Below, one piece after another: positions 7,821 to 17,517 of a stretch of 64,000 nucleotides of DNA. Made by a program: the position numbers and the translations under genes. How positions within the stretch are numbered: position 1 is the first letter of the stretch; each line of letters opens with the position of its first letter. The notes under the pieces are model-generated. The model did not search any database. It saw only the letters and a list, made by a program, of their open reading frames with translations, and was not told where the DNA came from. Source of the DNA: Nonomuraea sp. SYSU D8015 (GTDB taxonomy: Bacteria; Actinomycetota; Actinomycetes; Streptosporangiales; Streptosporangiaceae); NCBI RefSeq assembly GCF_008065375.1, contig NZ_VJYI01000001.1, positions 372,001-436,000 on the forward strand. The letters are read 5' to 3'.

Positions 7821-9347
7821 GTGAGCGATCAAATCCGGCGTATCGGCCCGTACGCGATCGTGCGGAAGCTGGGCGAAGGCGGCATGGGCGTGGTCTACCT
7901 CGCCCAGGATCCGGAGTTCCGGCCGGTCGCGCTCAAGGTGCTCAAGCCCGAGCTGGCCGGCCGCGACGACTTCAGGCGACGTTTCACCCGCGAGGCCGAG
8001 GCGGCACGCAAGGTGGCTCGGTTCTGCACGGCGCCGGTCCTGGACGCCGGGATCGAGGGCGAGACCGCCTACATCGTCACCGAGTACGTCGAGGGTCCCG
8101 ACCTGGCCTCCCTGATCGAGCAGCGGGGGCCGATGAGCGGGGCCAACCTGGAGGCGCTGGCGGTCGGGGTGGCCACCGCACTGGCCGCCATCCACGAGGC
8201 CGGGATCGTGCACCGCGACCTCAAACCGTCGAACATCCTGCTCAGCGCGGTCGGGCCGCGGGTCATCGACTTCGGCATCGCCCGTCAGGCCGAGCCGGAC
8301 GCCACGCGGTCGGCGGCGGTGGTGGGCACGCCGGCGTACATGGCGCCCGAGCAGGCCAGCGGCGGGCCGATCACGGCGGCCAGCGACGTGTTCGCCTGGG
8401 GCGGCGTCGTCACCTACGCCGGCACCGGCCGGCCGCCGTTCGGCACTGGTGCGGTGCCCGAGGTGCTGTATCGGGTCGCCCATCACGTGCCCGTGCTCGA
8501 CGGGCTGGACGAGCGGCTGCGGCGCCTGGTGGAGGAGGCCCTGCACAAGGAGCCGGACCGACGCCCGACCGCGCAGCAGCTGCTGGACCGGATGCTGGGG
8601 CGCGAGCGGGCGACGGTGGTGGCGGCGACCCGCGCGGTGAGCGACTCCTGGACGCCGCTCCTCACCCAGCCCCCACCTCCGCCGCCGCCCGTCCGGCCGG
8701 GACGCCGCTGGGTGGCGCCTGCGGTGTCCGCCGTCCTCGCGGCCGTTCTGGCGGCGGGCGGCACGGTGGCCCTGTGGCGGCCGTGGGAGTCGAAGGCCGC
8801 GACGGCCGGGTCCGCGAGATCCACCGTCACCATGACGCAGACCAGCACTGTGACGGCCACCGCCACGCCCGAACCGGCCTCCAGCGCGCCGGTCCCGACC
8901 AAGACCGTCGGGGCGAATGCGGTGATCACACCGGGCAAAGAGGCGGCGGTACTGCCCTTCCTGCTCTCCTTGGAGGGGGGCGGGAGCATTCGAGGGCTCG
9001 TGCAAATCGACTCACTCGTGTGGCAGGGCCCCAACGTCAAGCTCCAGTTCACCATCAGGAGCGATGCCGCCCGCGCCTCCACATATGTGCAGCGCTTCTT
9101 CGGGATCGACGAGGCGAACCTCGGAGACATCGTGATGACTCTTCCGGGTGAGACCTATCCCATCAAGCCCATGTGGAACGGCGACGTATGCGCCTGCACA
9201 ACGTGGGGGTATTACGACGAGATCGAGGCAGGGCAGTCCAAGCGCTTCTATGCCGTTTTCCGCCGCGTACCCAAGAGCGCCAAGACCGTTGACCTGGACC
9301 TTCTCAAGCTCGGACTCTTCAAGAACGTGCTGATCGCCAAGGAGTGA
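7821..9347 (+). CDS. Membrane Ser/Thr protein kinase
   Basis: This 508-residue PknB-type kinase has the glycine loop GEGGMG (18-23), K39 in VALK, the catalytic loop HRDLKPSN with D133, DFG with D150, and an APE motif (YMAPEQ). A proline-rich linker (PPPPPPPV) leads to a transmembrane helix at about 297-319. An extracytoplasmic tail of about 190 residues follows, beginning with a Thr-rich stretch (TVTMTQTSTVTATATPEP). The tail has no PASTA repeats and could be a ligand-sensing domain. The GTG start has a short leader after a 48-bp gap. Targets are unknown. Confidence 0.93.
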   Translation: MSDQIRRIGPYAIVRKLGEGGMGVVYLAQDPEFRPVALKVLKPELAGRDDFRRRFTREAEAARKVARFCTAPVLDAGIEGETAYIVTEYVEGPDLASLIEQRGPMSGANLEALAVGVATALAAIHEAGIVHRDLKPSNILLSAVGPRVIDFGIARQAEPDATRSAAVVGTPAYMAPEQASGGPITAASDVFAWGGVVTYAGTGRPPFGTGAVPEVLYRVAHHVPVLDGLDERLRRLVEEALHKEPDRRPTAQQLLDRMLGRERATVVAATRAVSDSWTPLLTQPPPPPPPVRPGRRWVAPAVSAVLAAVLAAGGTVALWRPWESKAATAGSARSTVTMTQTSTVTATATPEPASSAPVPTKTVGANAVITPGKEAAVLPFLLSLEGGGSIRGLVQIDSLVWQGPNVKLQFTIRSDAARASTYVQRFFGIDEANLGDIVMTLPGETYPIKPMWNGDVCACTTWGYYDEIEAGQSKRFYAVFRRVPKSAKTVDLDLLKLGLFKNVLIAKE

Positions 9348-9373
9348 CGCTCGGCCGCATCCGCTATCGTCTA

Positions 9374-9452
9374 CAGCGAGACGCGACTGGCGCATTGGGT
9401 GGGAACGACCACCGGGGAGCGAAAGGAGCGGAGGCCGTGCGCCTGGGTCTTC
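9374..9452 (+). promoter_or_regulatory. ZTP riboswitch (pfl motif)
   Basis: The 5' UTR of glyA contains the two conserved cores of the pfl motif in order and spacing: GACTGGCG...GGTGGGAACGACCACCGGGGAGCG and, after a short linker, GCGCCTGGGTC. The class binds ZTP/ZMP and switches on one-carbon and purine genes, including glyA. A TATCGT hexamer at 9365-9370 is a likely -10. The switch ends about 29 bases before the ATG, so control of translation or of a short terminator is possible. Confidence 0.85.
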
Positions 9453-9480
9453 GCACGTTGTCAACGATGACAGGAGAGTC

Positions 9481-10731
<1,251 letters not shown>

Positions 10732-11091
10732 GATCTTTCTTTTCTTACGGCGGGGCCGAGTGGGCGCCACCCACGGCACGGGGCTGAGGGCCTCCAGGGT
10801 GACGCCCTCTGACCCGCACGGGGCGGGCCGCCGTGACGGCGCGCCCTTCACCGGCTTCCGTGGCTCCCACCTCCCCGCCGCACCGCGCGGGGAGTCCGGC
10901 ACGAAAGCGGTGCCGTAGCACAGAACGCCCCGCCGCACGGGCTCCATATGCGGCGGGGCGTTCGTCGCGAGCGGGGTGGGCCGGAGTACCCCGTCGCGGT
11001 GGCCGGGCAGCGGGACCCCGGAGGAAACGGTCGCCGCGCCGGCTGGGGATGGCTTGACGGGAAACGGGAACGAGGCGTCCCCCGCCAGGCC
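10732..11091. other. Non-coding stretch downstream of glyA
   Basis: No convincing gene is seen. It holds the strong hairpin at 10923-10963. The rest is GC-rich with no codon-like pattern that I trust. Confidence 0.6.
10923..10963 (+). terminator. Strong hairpin terminator (glyA side)
   Basis: A perfect 15-bp stem (arms 10923-10937 and 10949-10963, GAACGCCCCGCCGCA and complement) with an 11-base loop. It has no T-run, as is common in actinobacteria. It lies about 190 bases after glyA and could work in both directions. Confidence 0.7.
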
Positions 11092-11414
11092 CTAGCCGAG
11101 GAAGACGTAGCCGGCCCCGTGCGGGATCCGGGCTTCGGCGCCGGGCGCGCAGGGCCCCGCGGGCGCGAGGCCGATCCGCTCGCCGCGCAGCGCCTCCGCC
11201 GTAGCGCGCGCGGGTGGGTGAAGCGCTCGCCGCCGAGTCGGCCCCGTACGGCGCCGTTCGCCGGGAGGACGCCCGCGAACAGGTCCGCCGCCACGGGGCC
11301 GGCGCCCTTGCGGACCTGGCCACCGGTCCCCGGGGCGAGCCCGGCGCGTGCCGACAGGGTCGCCTGATCGCCGGCGAGCATCGCGCCAGGAACGGCGAAT
11401 TTCCGGATGGACAT
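11092..11414 (-). pseudogene. Possible decayed small secreted-protein gene
   Basis: An ATG at 11412-11414 with a GGGG ribosome site starts MSIRKFAVPGAMLAG, which looks like a signal-peptide beginning. The same frame soon loses sense. Another frame on the same strand ends plausibly with IGLAPAGPCAPGAEARIP and a stop at 11092. One or more frameshifts in an old small secreted protein gene would explain this. The remaining sequence to 11536 shows no other gene. Confidence 0.25.
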
Positions 11415-11536
11415 GGCGAAACCCCGCAAATGGCTGGAAATTTCGATCGATACGGCAAGCAGTACGCGAGCCAGCCCGCCCAGGTTCAACCCGGATACGA
11501 GGAAATTTCCAGACAGGCCCGCGTACGGCAGCAGAA

Positions 11537-11563
11537 AGCCCTCCCGCCGGCGGCGGGAGGGCT
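11537..11563 (-). terminator. Hairpin terminator after anti-sigma gene
   Basis: 12-bp perfect stem (AGCCCTCCCGCC, 11537-11548, with 11552-11563) and 3-base loop, 14 bases after the anti-sigma stop codon. Confidence 0.8.
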
Positions 11564-11576
11564 CGGCAGGCCGGTG

Positions 11577-12302
11577 TCAGGCCTTGATGGTGAGCAGCTT
11601 CTTGCCCGTCGAGGTCACCACCTCGAAATGATCGATGTCCTTCAACGGCGTCGCGCTGCCGCCGTGCATGTAGAGCGGGTCGGGCGACCCCGGCACTCCG
11701 TACCCGGCTGGAGGCACGGACCACCCGGTCATCACCCGGCGCTCACCCGACTTGGCGACTGAGATCAGCTCGCACTCCAGGGGCCCTTTGACCCCGGCCA
11801 GCTTGAGCGCCGCGTGCGTGCCCCACCCCTTGGACTCCACCACGACCCCGCCGGTGACCCCGTCGACGCCCTTGCCCTCGATGGGCCGGCCGTCGGCGTA
11901 GAACTGCTCGGCCGGGCCCATGTGTTCCCCCATGGGATTCTGCTGCTCCTGGGCGGCCTGCTGCGCACCGCCCCCGCTGAGCTGCGTGCCGACGGTCAGC
12001 CCGCCGGCAACGAGCGTGACCGCGGCCGCCATCCCGATCACGTACGTTCCCTTGCGCCTCCTCCTGTGCGCCGCCTTCCTGCGGCGCACCATGTCGATCG
12101 CCGGGGCCGGCGTCGGCGGGCGGTCGTCCTCCACGGGACCACTCAGGCCGTTCAGCACGCTGGCCACGCCGGCCAGCTCGGTGAGCTCGGCACGGCAGGG
12201 GGCGCAGAACAGGAGATGGGCCTCGAACGCTTCTTTGTCCTCTTCATCGAGCAGGCCGAGCGCATATGCGCCCACGTCCGTGTGCTCGACTCTGGATGTC
12301 AC
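11577..12302 (-). CDS. Anti-sigma factor (zinc-finger, RskA-like)
   Basis: The 241-residue membrane protein has an N-terminal zf-HC2-like anti-sigma domain (H7 in EHTDVGAYALGLLDEED, then HLLFCAPC with the HxxxCxxC zinc motif). A cytoplasmic linker is followed by one transmembrane helix (about 88-106, TYVIGMAAAVTLVAGGLTVG). The extracytoplasmic domain resembles RskA-type C-termini. It should hold the sigma factor encoded just upstream at the membrane until proteolysis or a signal releases it. Its GTG start overlaps the sigma gene stop (GTGA), which implies coupled, near-equimolar synthesis. Confidence 0.92.
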   Translation of the reverse strand: MTSRVEHTDVGAYALGLLDEEDKEAFEAHLLFCAPCRAELTELAGVASVLNGLSGPVEDDRPPTPAPAIDMVRRRKAAHRRRRKGTYVIGMAAAVTLVAGGLTVGTQLSGGGAQQAAQEQQNPMGEHMGPAEQFYADGRPIEGKGVDGVTGGVVVESKGWGTHAALKLAGVKGPLECELISVAKSGERRVMTGWSVPPAGYGVPGSPDPLYMHGGSATPLKDIDHFEVVTSTGKKLLTIKA

Positions 12303-12910
12303 GCCGTCACCCCCCTCTCCTCCAGCGCTATCCGCAGCGCGCGAACGGCGTAGTAGACCCGGGATTTCACGGTGCCCACCGGAATGCCCAGCGCCTCGGC
12401 GGCGTCGTTGACCGACCGGTCTCGCAGGATCGTCTCGTTGAGGATCTCGCGATGGGCCGGGGACAACGCTTTCAGGGCCTCAGAAACGACCACCTGGTGC
12501 AGGAGTCCCTCCATCTCGTCCGGCACGGGCATGCTCTCCAGCGGCCCGTCACCCGACTCCTGGGGGCGGGCGTCCCTGCGCCGCCGGTCATCGATCACGA
12601 TACGTCTGGCGACCGTGGCTAGCCAGGGCATAAGTGAGACTGCCTCAGGATCGAGTTGTCCCGCACTGCGCCAAGCTCGGATCATGGTCTCCTGCACCAC
12701 GTCTTCCGCCCACTGCCGATCACCCGCCGTCAGCCGGATCACGAAGGCCAGCAGCGGCCTGTGATACTCCCGGTAGAGCGCGGACACTGCCACCTCGTCG
12801 TCGGGCACCTCGACATCCGGTCGCATGCGCCGGATCCTGTGGCGTGAGCGCGGCTTGCCCATCGGGGCGGCTCCGTCGGCCGGGGGCGGGGGATACGTGC
12901 TCGCTCGCAT
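12299..12910 (-). CDS. ECF-type RNA polymerase sigma factor
   Basis: The 203-residue protein has sigma region 2 (YREYHRPLLAFVIRLTAGDRQWAEDVVQETMIRAWR) and region 4 (LSPAHREILNETILRDRSVNDAAEALGIPVGTVKSRVYYAVRALR). The pairing with a zf-HC2 anti-sigma factor is that of SigL/SigK-type ECF groups. Two adjacent ATGs occur. The second (12908-12910) has the better spacing from AAAGGGG and is chosen. Regulon targets are unknown. Confidence 0.92.
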   Translation of the reverse strand: MRASTYPPPPADGAAPMGKPRSRHRIRRMRPDVEVPDDEVAVSALYREYHRPLLAFVIRLTAGDRQWAEDVVQETMIRAWRSAGQLDPEAVSLMPWLATVARRIVIDDRRRRDARPQESGDGPLESMPVPDEMEGLLHQVVVSEALKALSPAHREILNETILRDRSVNDAAEALGIPVGTVKSRVYYAVRALRIALEERGVTA

Positions 12911-13055
12911 CATCTCCCCTTTCTCGCGTCCGTCGGCAGGAGGTACGACGAGCCGCCATGCCACGGTTCAACAGAACGCCATGCCAAATCGGATTGCATC
13001 GCCCCGGACAGGGTGCGTAGAGTCTCTCCGGTAACCGATCGAGGAGGTGAGGACT

Positions 13056-13109
13056 ATGCGGGTCGTCCTGTTCTGCGCGCCGTCCGTCCACCTCCGGGCG
13101 CTCGTCTGA
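13056..13109 (+). CDS. 17-residue mini-ORF before rsgA
   Basis: ATG with a strong GGAGGTGAG ribosome site starts MRVVLFCAPSVHLRALV and stops 39 bases before rsgA. The ribosome site is much better than that of rsgA itself, which begins with TTG. It may be a leader peptide or a coupling uORF. Coding function is not shown. Confidence 0.4.
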   Translation: MRVVLFCAPSVHLRALV

Positions 13110-13148
13110 CGCTGCCCGGTTCCCTTCCCGATCAAAGGTTTCACTCCG

Positions 13149-14246
13149 TTGTCTTACGATCTTTCTCTGCTCGGCTGGACCGATCTCCGCGCCGCCGAGC
13201 TGCCCGCCGACACCGTTCCCGGTCGCGTGGCCCGCGTCGACCGGGGCGCCGCCGAGGTGATCGCGGCCGACGGCCAGCATCAGGTCAGGTACGCCGCCCA
13301 CGTCCGCCGCGCGGCCGCCGCCGACCCCGTCGCGCTGCCGTCCGTCGGCGACTGGGCCGCGCTCAGGATGCTGCCCGAGGGCCGCTACGAGCTCGAGGAG
13401 GTGCTGCCGAGGACGACCGCGTTCATCCGGGGCGGCGTCAGCCGCGACTCGGTCGGCGGCCTGTCGCGCGACAGCCAGGGCCAGGTGCTCGCGGCCAACG
13501 TCGACGTCGTCTTCGTGGCCGAGCCGTCCATGCACGCCACCGACTTCGCCAACCTCGGCCGCATCGAGCGGCTCGTCGCGCTGGCCTGGGAGTCCGGCGG
13601 CACGCCCGTCGTCCTCATCACCAAGTCCGATCTGCTGGAACGCGGCCTCGACGACCTGCTCGCCGACGTGCGCGTGACCGTGCCCGGCGTCGACGTGCAC
13701 GCCGTCTCGTCGCTGCACGGGGACGGCGTGGAGCTGGTCGCCTCCTACCTCGGCGGCTCCCGCACGGCCGTCGTCCTCGGGCCGTCCGGGGCCGGGAAGT
13801 CCACTCTGGTCAACGCCCTGGCCGGGGAGGAGGTCATGGAGATCCAGCAGGTACGCGCCGCCGACGGGCGCGGGCGGCACACCACCGTGCACCGGGAGCT
13901 GATCCTGCTGCCCGGCGGCGGGCTCGTCATCGACACGCCCGGCATCCGCCGGATCGGTCTCTACGACATCGGGGAAGGCGTCGACCGCGTCTTCTCCGAC
14001 CTCGAGACGCTGGCCGAGCAGTGCAAGTTCGGCGACTGCGAGCACAACGGCGAGCCGGGGTGCGCGGTGCTGGCGGCGGTCGAGAGCGGGGAGCTGCCGG
14101 AGCGGCGGCTGGAGAGCTGGCACAAGCTGCAGCGCGAGGCGGCCTGGATGGCCGCCCGCACCGACGCGCGCCTGCGCAAGGAGCTGCAGGGCAAGTGGAA
14201 GTCGATCACGAAGGAGATGCGGCGCTCAGGCAGAAACCGCCCCTGA
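13149..14246 (+). CDS. rsgA: Ribosome small-subunit-dependent GTPase A
   Basis: This circularly permuted GTPase acts in late 30S subunit maturation. The 365-residue protein has an OB-fold N-terminus, G4 (ITKSDL), G1 P-loop GPSGAGKST, switch/G3 region (DTPGIR), and the C-terminal zinc knuckle CKFGDCEHNGEPGC. The order G4-G1-G3 confirms RsgA. It starts at TTG (MSYDLSLLGWTDLR) with only a weak AAAGG upstream; translation may depend on the preceding mini-ORF. Confidence 0.93.
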   Translation: MSYDLSLLGWTDLRAAELPADTVPGRVARVDRGAAEVIAADGQHQVRYAAHVRRAAAADPVALPSVGDWAALRMLPEGRYELEEVLPRTTAFIRGGVSRDSVGGLSRDSQGQVLAANVDVVFVAEPSMHATDFANLGRIERLVALAWESGGTPVVLITKSDLLERGLDDLLADVRVTVPGVDVHAVSSLHGDGVELVASYLGGSRTAVVLGPSGAGKSTLVNALAGEEVMEIQQVRAADGRGRHTTVHRELILLPGGGLVIDTPGIRRIGLYDIGEGVDRVFSDLETLAEQCKFGDCEHNGEPGCAVLAAVESGELPERRLESWHKLQREAAWMAARTDARLRKELQGKWKSITKEMRRSGRNRP

Positions 14247-14264
14247 CGCCGCGTCGGCCGGAAG

Positions 14265-14304
14265 GGTGCGCCCGCTCGGCGGAAAGGTGCCGAGCGGGCG
14301 CACC
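14265..14304 (+). terminator. Long hairpin terminator after rsgA
   Basis: Perfect 16-bp stem (GGTGCGCCCGCTCGGC, 14265-14280, with 14289-14304) and 8-base loop, 18 bases after the rsgA stop. Confidence 0.85.
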
Positions 14305-14603
14305 GCCCCTCTGGGGGGCGGCCCCGTTCTCGGGCGGAGAGGCGCGTCGGCGCAGGGCCCCTTCTCGGGCGCGAGACCCGGATCGGCGGGCCTGTCCGAG
14401 GGGGTGCGGCTTGTTCCGAGGAAGGCGCGGACCGGTCCGAGGGCGTTTCTCAGTGGGCCCTGTGCCCGCGCGCCCGTTGGGGCAGCGGTAGCCGACATTC
14501 CGCCCTCCTGCCCAGGCCCGGGGCCTGTCCTCGGGCAGGAGGCCCAGGTCCTCGGGCGAGGGAGGGAGGCGAGGAGGGGTGGTCGTCGGGGTAGGCACAG
14601 GTC
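14305..14603. other. Non-coding GC-rich gap
   Basis: I see no gene in this stretch. It consists of GC-rich sequence with imperfect repeats of CTTCTCGGGCG-like words and should hold the promoter of the phosphoribosyltransferase gene. Confidence 0.5.
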
Positions 14604-15230
14604 ATGGAGCTCTTCGCAGATCGGGCCCAGGCCGGGGCGAGGCTCGCCGAGCGGCTGCTGGACGCGCACGACCCCGTGGTGCTCGCGCTGCCCCGCGGCG
14701 GCGTGGCCGTCGCCGTGCCCATCGCGCGCAGGCTCGACGCCGAACTCGAGGTCCTGGTGACCAGGAAGATCGGCTATCCGCCGACGCCGGAGCTGGGCGT
14801 GGGGGCGATCGCCGAGGGCGGCGAGCCGGTCTTCGACCTGGCGTTGCTGCGCCGGCTCGGCATGACGCCCGAGTCGGTCGCGGACGTGGTCGAGAAGGAG
14901 CGGCGCGAGCTGGACCGCCGGGTGCGCGCCTACCGCGGCGACCGGCCGCTGCCCGCGCTGGAGAACCGGGAGGTGATCGTGGTCGACGACGGCCTGGCCA
15001 CGGGCGGCACCGCCAGGGCCGCGCTCAGAGCCGTCGGCACGGCCAAGCCCGCCAAGGTGACGCTGGCCGTGCCGGTCGGGGCCCGCGACACGGTGCGGTC
15101 CATGCGGCAGGAGGCCGACGAGGTGGTGGTGCTGCTGACCCCCATCGACTTCCGGGCGGTGGGGCAGTGGTACGTGCACTTCGAACAGCTCAGCGACGCC
15201 GACGTGCTCGAGCTGCTCGGCCGGGATTGA
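14604..15230 (+). CDS. Phosphoribosyltransferase-fold protein
   Basis: The 208-residue protein has a type I PRTase fold with the PRPP loop VIVVDDGLATGGT (about residues 126-138). The N-terminal ALPRGGVAVAVPIAR and KIGYPP motifs belong to the subgroup often annotated as predicted phosphoribosyltransferases. The subgroup is frequently linked with erythromycin esterase-like or dienelactone hydrolase domains. None of these partner domains is fused here. The base or acceptor substrate is unknown. Confidence 0.85.
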   Translation: MELFADRAQAGARLAERLLDAHDPVVLALPRGGVAVAVPIARRLDAELEVLVTRKIGYPPTPELGVGAIAEGGEPVFDLALLRRLGMTPESVADVVEKERRELDRRVRAYRGDRPLPALENREVIVVDDGLATGGTARAALRAVGTAKPAKVTLAVPVGARDTVRSMRQEADEVVVLLTPIDFRAVGQWYVHFEQLSDADVLELLGRD

Positions 15231-15249
15231 CGGAGACGACGAGGTGAGT

Positions 15250-15723
15250 TCAGCCGGCGAGCACGGCCCAGACGAGCTTGCGGGTGCCGCCGGGGGCGAG
15301 CCATCCCCACGCGGTGCAGAGGGCGTCCACCAGCCGCAGCCCTCGCCCGTACTCCGAGAACACGTCGGGCGCGGCGGCCACCGGGACGGTCTGGCTGTGG
15401 TCGGTCACCACGCAGGCGAGCTCCGCCTCATGAGCCACCAGCCGCAGCTGCACCGCCCCGCCGCCGTGCCGCATCGCGTTCGTCACCAGCTCGGAGACCA
15501 CCAGCTGCGCATCGAAGGCGACCTCGATCACCCCCCACGAAGTGAGCGTCTGGTCGACGAACTTCCTGGCCGTGGCCACGCAGGAGGGCTCGAGAGCCGT
15601 GCGCTGATGGAACGGGAACACAGCGTCGCACGCACCGGCACGACCATCCACCAGAATGGACGAGAGCCATCCTGGTGGCCGGGAACCGATGGCGGCTTGC
15701 GGCCGAGCGTCGAAAGTCGTCAT
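15250..15723 (-). CDS. GHKL ATP-binding protein (anti-sigma / RsbW-like)
   Basis: The 157-residue HATPase_c_2 protein has an N-box ELVTNAMRHGGG, G1-like VVTDHS and G2 EYGRGLRLVDALCTAWGW. There is no dimerisation/phosphoacceptor domain, as in RsbW/SpoIIAB-like serine kinases of actinobacteria. It is transcribed divergently from an XRE-DUF5753 regulator with a DUF397 gene beyond. That trio is a recurring actinobacterial module (WhiJ/Scr1-like). The ATG at 15721-15723 is chosen by alignment to the family start. It converges with the phosphoribosyltransferase gene, with a 19-bp gap. Confidence 0.85.
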   Translation of the reverse strand: MTTFDARPQAAIGSRPPGWLSSILVDGRAGACDAVFPFHQRTALEPSCVATARKFVDQTLTSWGVIEVAFDAQLVVSELVTNAMRHGGGAVQLRLVAHEAELACVVTDHSQTVPVAAAPDVFSEYGRGLRLVDALCTAWGWLAPGGTRKLVWAVLAG

Positions 15724-15807
15724 TCTGGCCCCCGAAGCGCGGTCTGGTGATCCAATGCCCATCTTTACGGGGAGTACTTGCCAATGCAAGACTTTTCGTA
15801 GTTTACG

Positions 15808-15835
15808 GATGCGAATCGCATCTGCACGTGCAGAT
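15808..15835. promoter_or_regulatory. Overlapping palindromes at the XRE gene promoter
   Basis: GATGCGA-A-TCGCATC (15808-15822) overlaps ATCTGCACGTGCAGAT (15820-15835), each a perfect palindrome. The TGCACGTGCA core recurs before the DUF397 gene. It lies 18 bases before the regulator's GTG, so autoregulation is likely. Confidence 0.6.
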
Positions 15836-15852
15836 GATCTAGGAGCAGTGCA

Positions 15853-16734
15853 GTGAGCGCACAGAGCACGGAAGGGAAGCTTCTCAGCTATTCGCCGGGA
15901 AGCCCGACGGTGCTGCGAATCCTGCTCGGAACCCAGCTGCGCAGGCTCCGTACGGAGAAGGGTATCTCGCGCGAGGACGCGGGGTACTCGATTCGCGCAT
16001 CTCACGCCAAGATCAGCAGACTGGAGCTCGGCCAGGTCAGCTTCAAGCAGCGCGACGTGGCCGACCTGCTCACCCTGTACGGCGTCACGGACCCCGCCGA
16101 GCGGCAGCCGCTGCTCGACCTGGCCAAGCAGGCCAACGCCCCCGGCTGGTGGCACAAGTACGGCGACGTGCTGCCCCACTGGTTCGAGGTCTACATCGGC
16201 CTGGAGGGCGCCGCCTCCAGCATCCGCACCTATGAGAACCAGTTCGTCCCCGGCCTGCTCCAGACCCCCGCGTACGCCAGGGCCGTCATCGAGCTGGCGC
16301 ACGAGAAGGCCACCAGGGCGGAGATGGACCGCCGCGTGGCCCTGCGCACCACCCGGCAAAAGCGCCTGGAGAGCGGGCTCACGCTCTGGGCGGTGATCGA
16401 CGAGGCCGTGGTGCGCCGCACGCTCGGCGGCCCGGACACGATGCGGGAGCAGATCACCCATCTGGTGGAGGTCACGGCCGAGCGCAACGTCACCGTGCAG
16501 CTCATGCCGTTCGAGCGCGGCGGCCACGCGGCGGCCGGAGGTCCCTTCAGCATCCTGCGCTTCCCGGAGCCCGAGCTGCCCGACGTGGTCTACATGGAGC
16601 AGCTCACGAGCGCCCTCTACCTGGACAAACCCGCCGACTCCGACCACTACATGGAGGTCATGGACCGGCTCAGCATCCAGGCCGAGACGCCGAAGGAGAC
16701 CAGGCGCTTCCTGGAACGGCTCATTTCCGGATGA
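15853..16734 (+). CDS. XRE-family regulator with DUF5753 (Scr1/WhiJ-like)
   Basis: The 293-residue protein has an N-terminal helix-turn-helix (about 24-80: LGTQLRRLRTEKGISREDAGYSIRASHAKISRLELGQ) and a C-terminal DUF5753 domain (about 100-285: ENQFVPGLLQTPAYARAVIEL, VTVQLMPFERGGHAAAGGPFSILRF, YLDKPADSDHYMEVMDRL). The family includes S. coelicolor WhiJ-like regulators, which act with small DUF397 partner proteins. A GTG start with AGGAG eight bases upstream. The DUF397 gene follows, and the divergent ATPase precedes it. Confidence 0.92.
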   Translation: MSAQSTEGKLLSYSPGSPTVLRILLGTQLRRLRTEKGISREDAGYSIRASHAKISRLELGQVSFKQRDVADLLTLYGVTDPAERQPLLDLAKQANAPGWWHKYGDVLPHWFEVYIGLEGAASSIRTYENQFVPGLLQTPAYARAVIELAHEKATRAEMDRRVALRTTRQKRLESGLTLWAVIDEAVVRRTLGGPDTMREQITHLVEVTAERNVTVQLMPFERGGHAAAGGPFSILRFPEPELPDVVYMEQLTSALYLDKPADSDHYMEVMDRLSIQAETPKETRRFLERLISG

Positions 16735-16828
16735 GCTGCTGATATCCCTGTGATCCACTCCATACCGGGATTTTTGGTCGTCCGGTATATGGAGATCAAC
16801 GTGTTGCCGTATTGTCACCTCGCAAACG

Positions 16829-16846
16829 CGGATGCACGTGCATCCG
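16829..16846. promoter_or_regulatory. 18-bp palindrome before DUF397 gene
   Basis: CGGATGCACGTGCATCCG is a perfect palindrome, 23 bases before the DUF397 ATG. It shares the TGCACGTGCA core with the site at 15820-15835, so the same regulator probably binds both. Confidence 0.6.
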
Positions 16847-16869
16847 TAAGATCGCGAGGAGCTGCCCCC

Positions 16870-17103
16870 ATGCACGAGTTCCGGAACGGAACCCCCGCCG
16901 GCCGCCTTCCCGTCGTCTGGCGCAAGAGCAAGAGGAGCAACCCCAACGGCAACTGCGTCGAGGTCGCGAGCCTGCCCACGGGGGAGATCGCCATGCGTAA
17001 CTCACGCTTTCCCGAAGGACCGGCGCTGGTCTACACCCAGGCGGAGATCACCGCGTTCGTTCTCGGGGCGAAGGACGGCGAGTTCGACGACCTCATCGTG
17101 TGA
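16870..17103 (+). CDS. DUF397 small protein (BldB/WhiJ-partner type)
   Basis: The 77-residue protein has the DUF397 signature: WRKSKRSNPNGNCVEVASLPTGEIAMRNS, then VYTQAEITAFVLGAKDGEFDD. DUF397 proteins pair with XRE-DUF5753 regulators and modulate them in a toxin/antitoxin-like or developmental manner. GAGGAG precedes the ATG at good spacing. It is a separate transcription unit with its own palindrome, 135 bases after the regulator. Confidence 0.92.
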   Translation: MHEFRNGTPAGRLPVVWRKSKRSNPNGNCVEVASLPTGEIAMRNSRFPEGPALVYTQAEITAFVLGAKDGEFDDLIV

Positions 17104-17517
17104 GCCGCCGCCCCCACGGACCGCCCAGGCGGGCGGCGCCCATTTCGGCCGGGGACGCTGACGGGTTTCGGTCACTTCTGGTCAGCCGCGGGTGTGCTGT
17201 GCCGGCGCCATGCGGTCAGGCGCGGCCGCCCGGGGAGCTCGGCGCGGCACCTGCAGGAGCCCGGCCGGTCTGACCGCGCGGTCGGCCCTGAGGGTCTCCT
17301 CGGGCCCTCCCCGCCTGCGGCTTCCCAGGGCGAAGGGGACGGAGACGTCCAGAGGCGGGGCCTTGAGGCCGAGCTGCGCGGCGTAGGCGAACAGATCGCC
17401 GGCCGCACGGTCTCGTCGCAGGCGGTCACGGGGAGGGGCGGGGAAGAGCCAGGGCGGGCACCCTGCGGCCCGGCGGCGGCCGGCGACCCGCGCGTGGGGC
17501 CACCGGCCGCGCGGCCG
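17104..17517. other. 414-bp gap, no convincing gene
   Basis: Small frames exist on both strands but have no start signal, family pattern or codon bias that I trust. A GC hairpin (GCCGCC/GGCGGC) just after the DUF397 stop may end that transcript. Confidence 0.5.

Noticed and set aside
17172..17429. 85-codon minus-strand frame
   Set aside because: No start signal, no family pattern, composition not protein-like.
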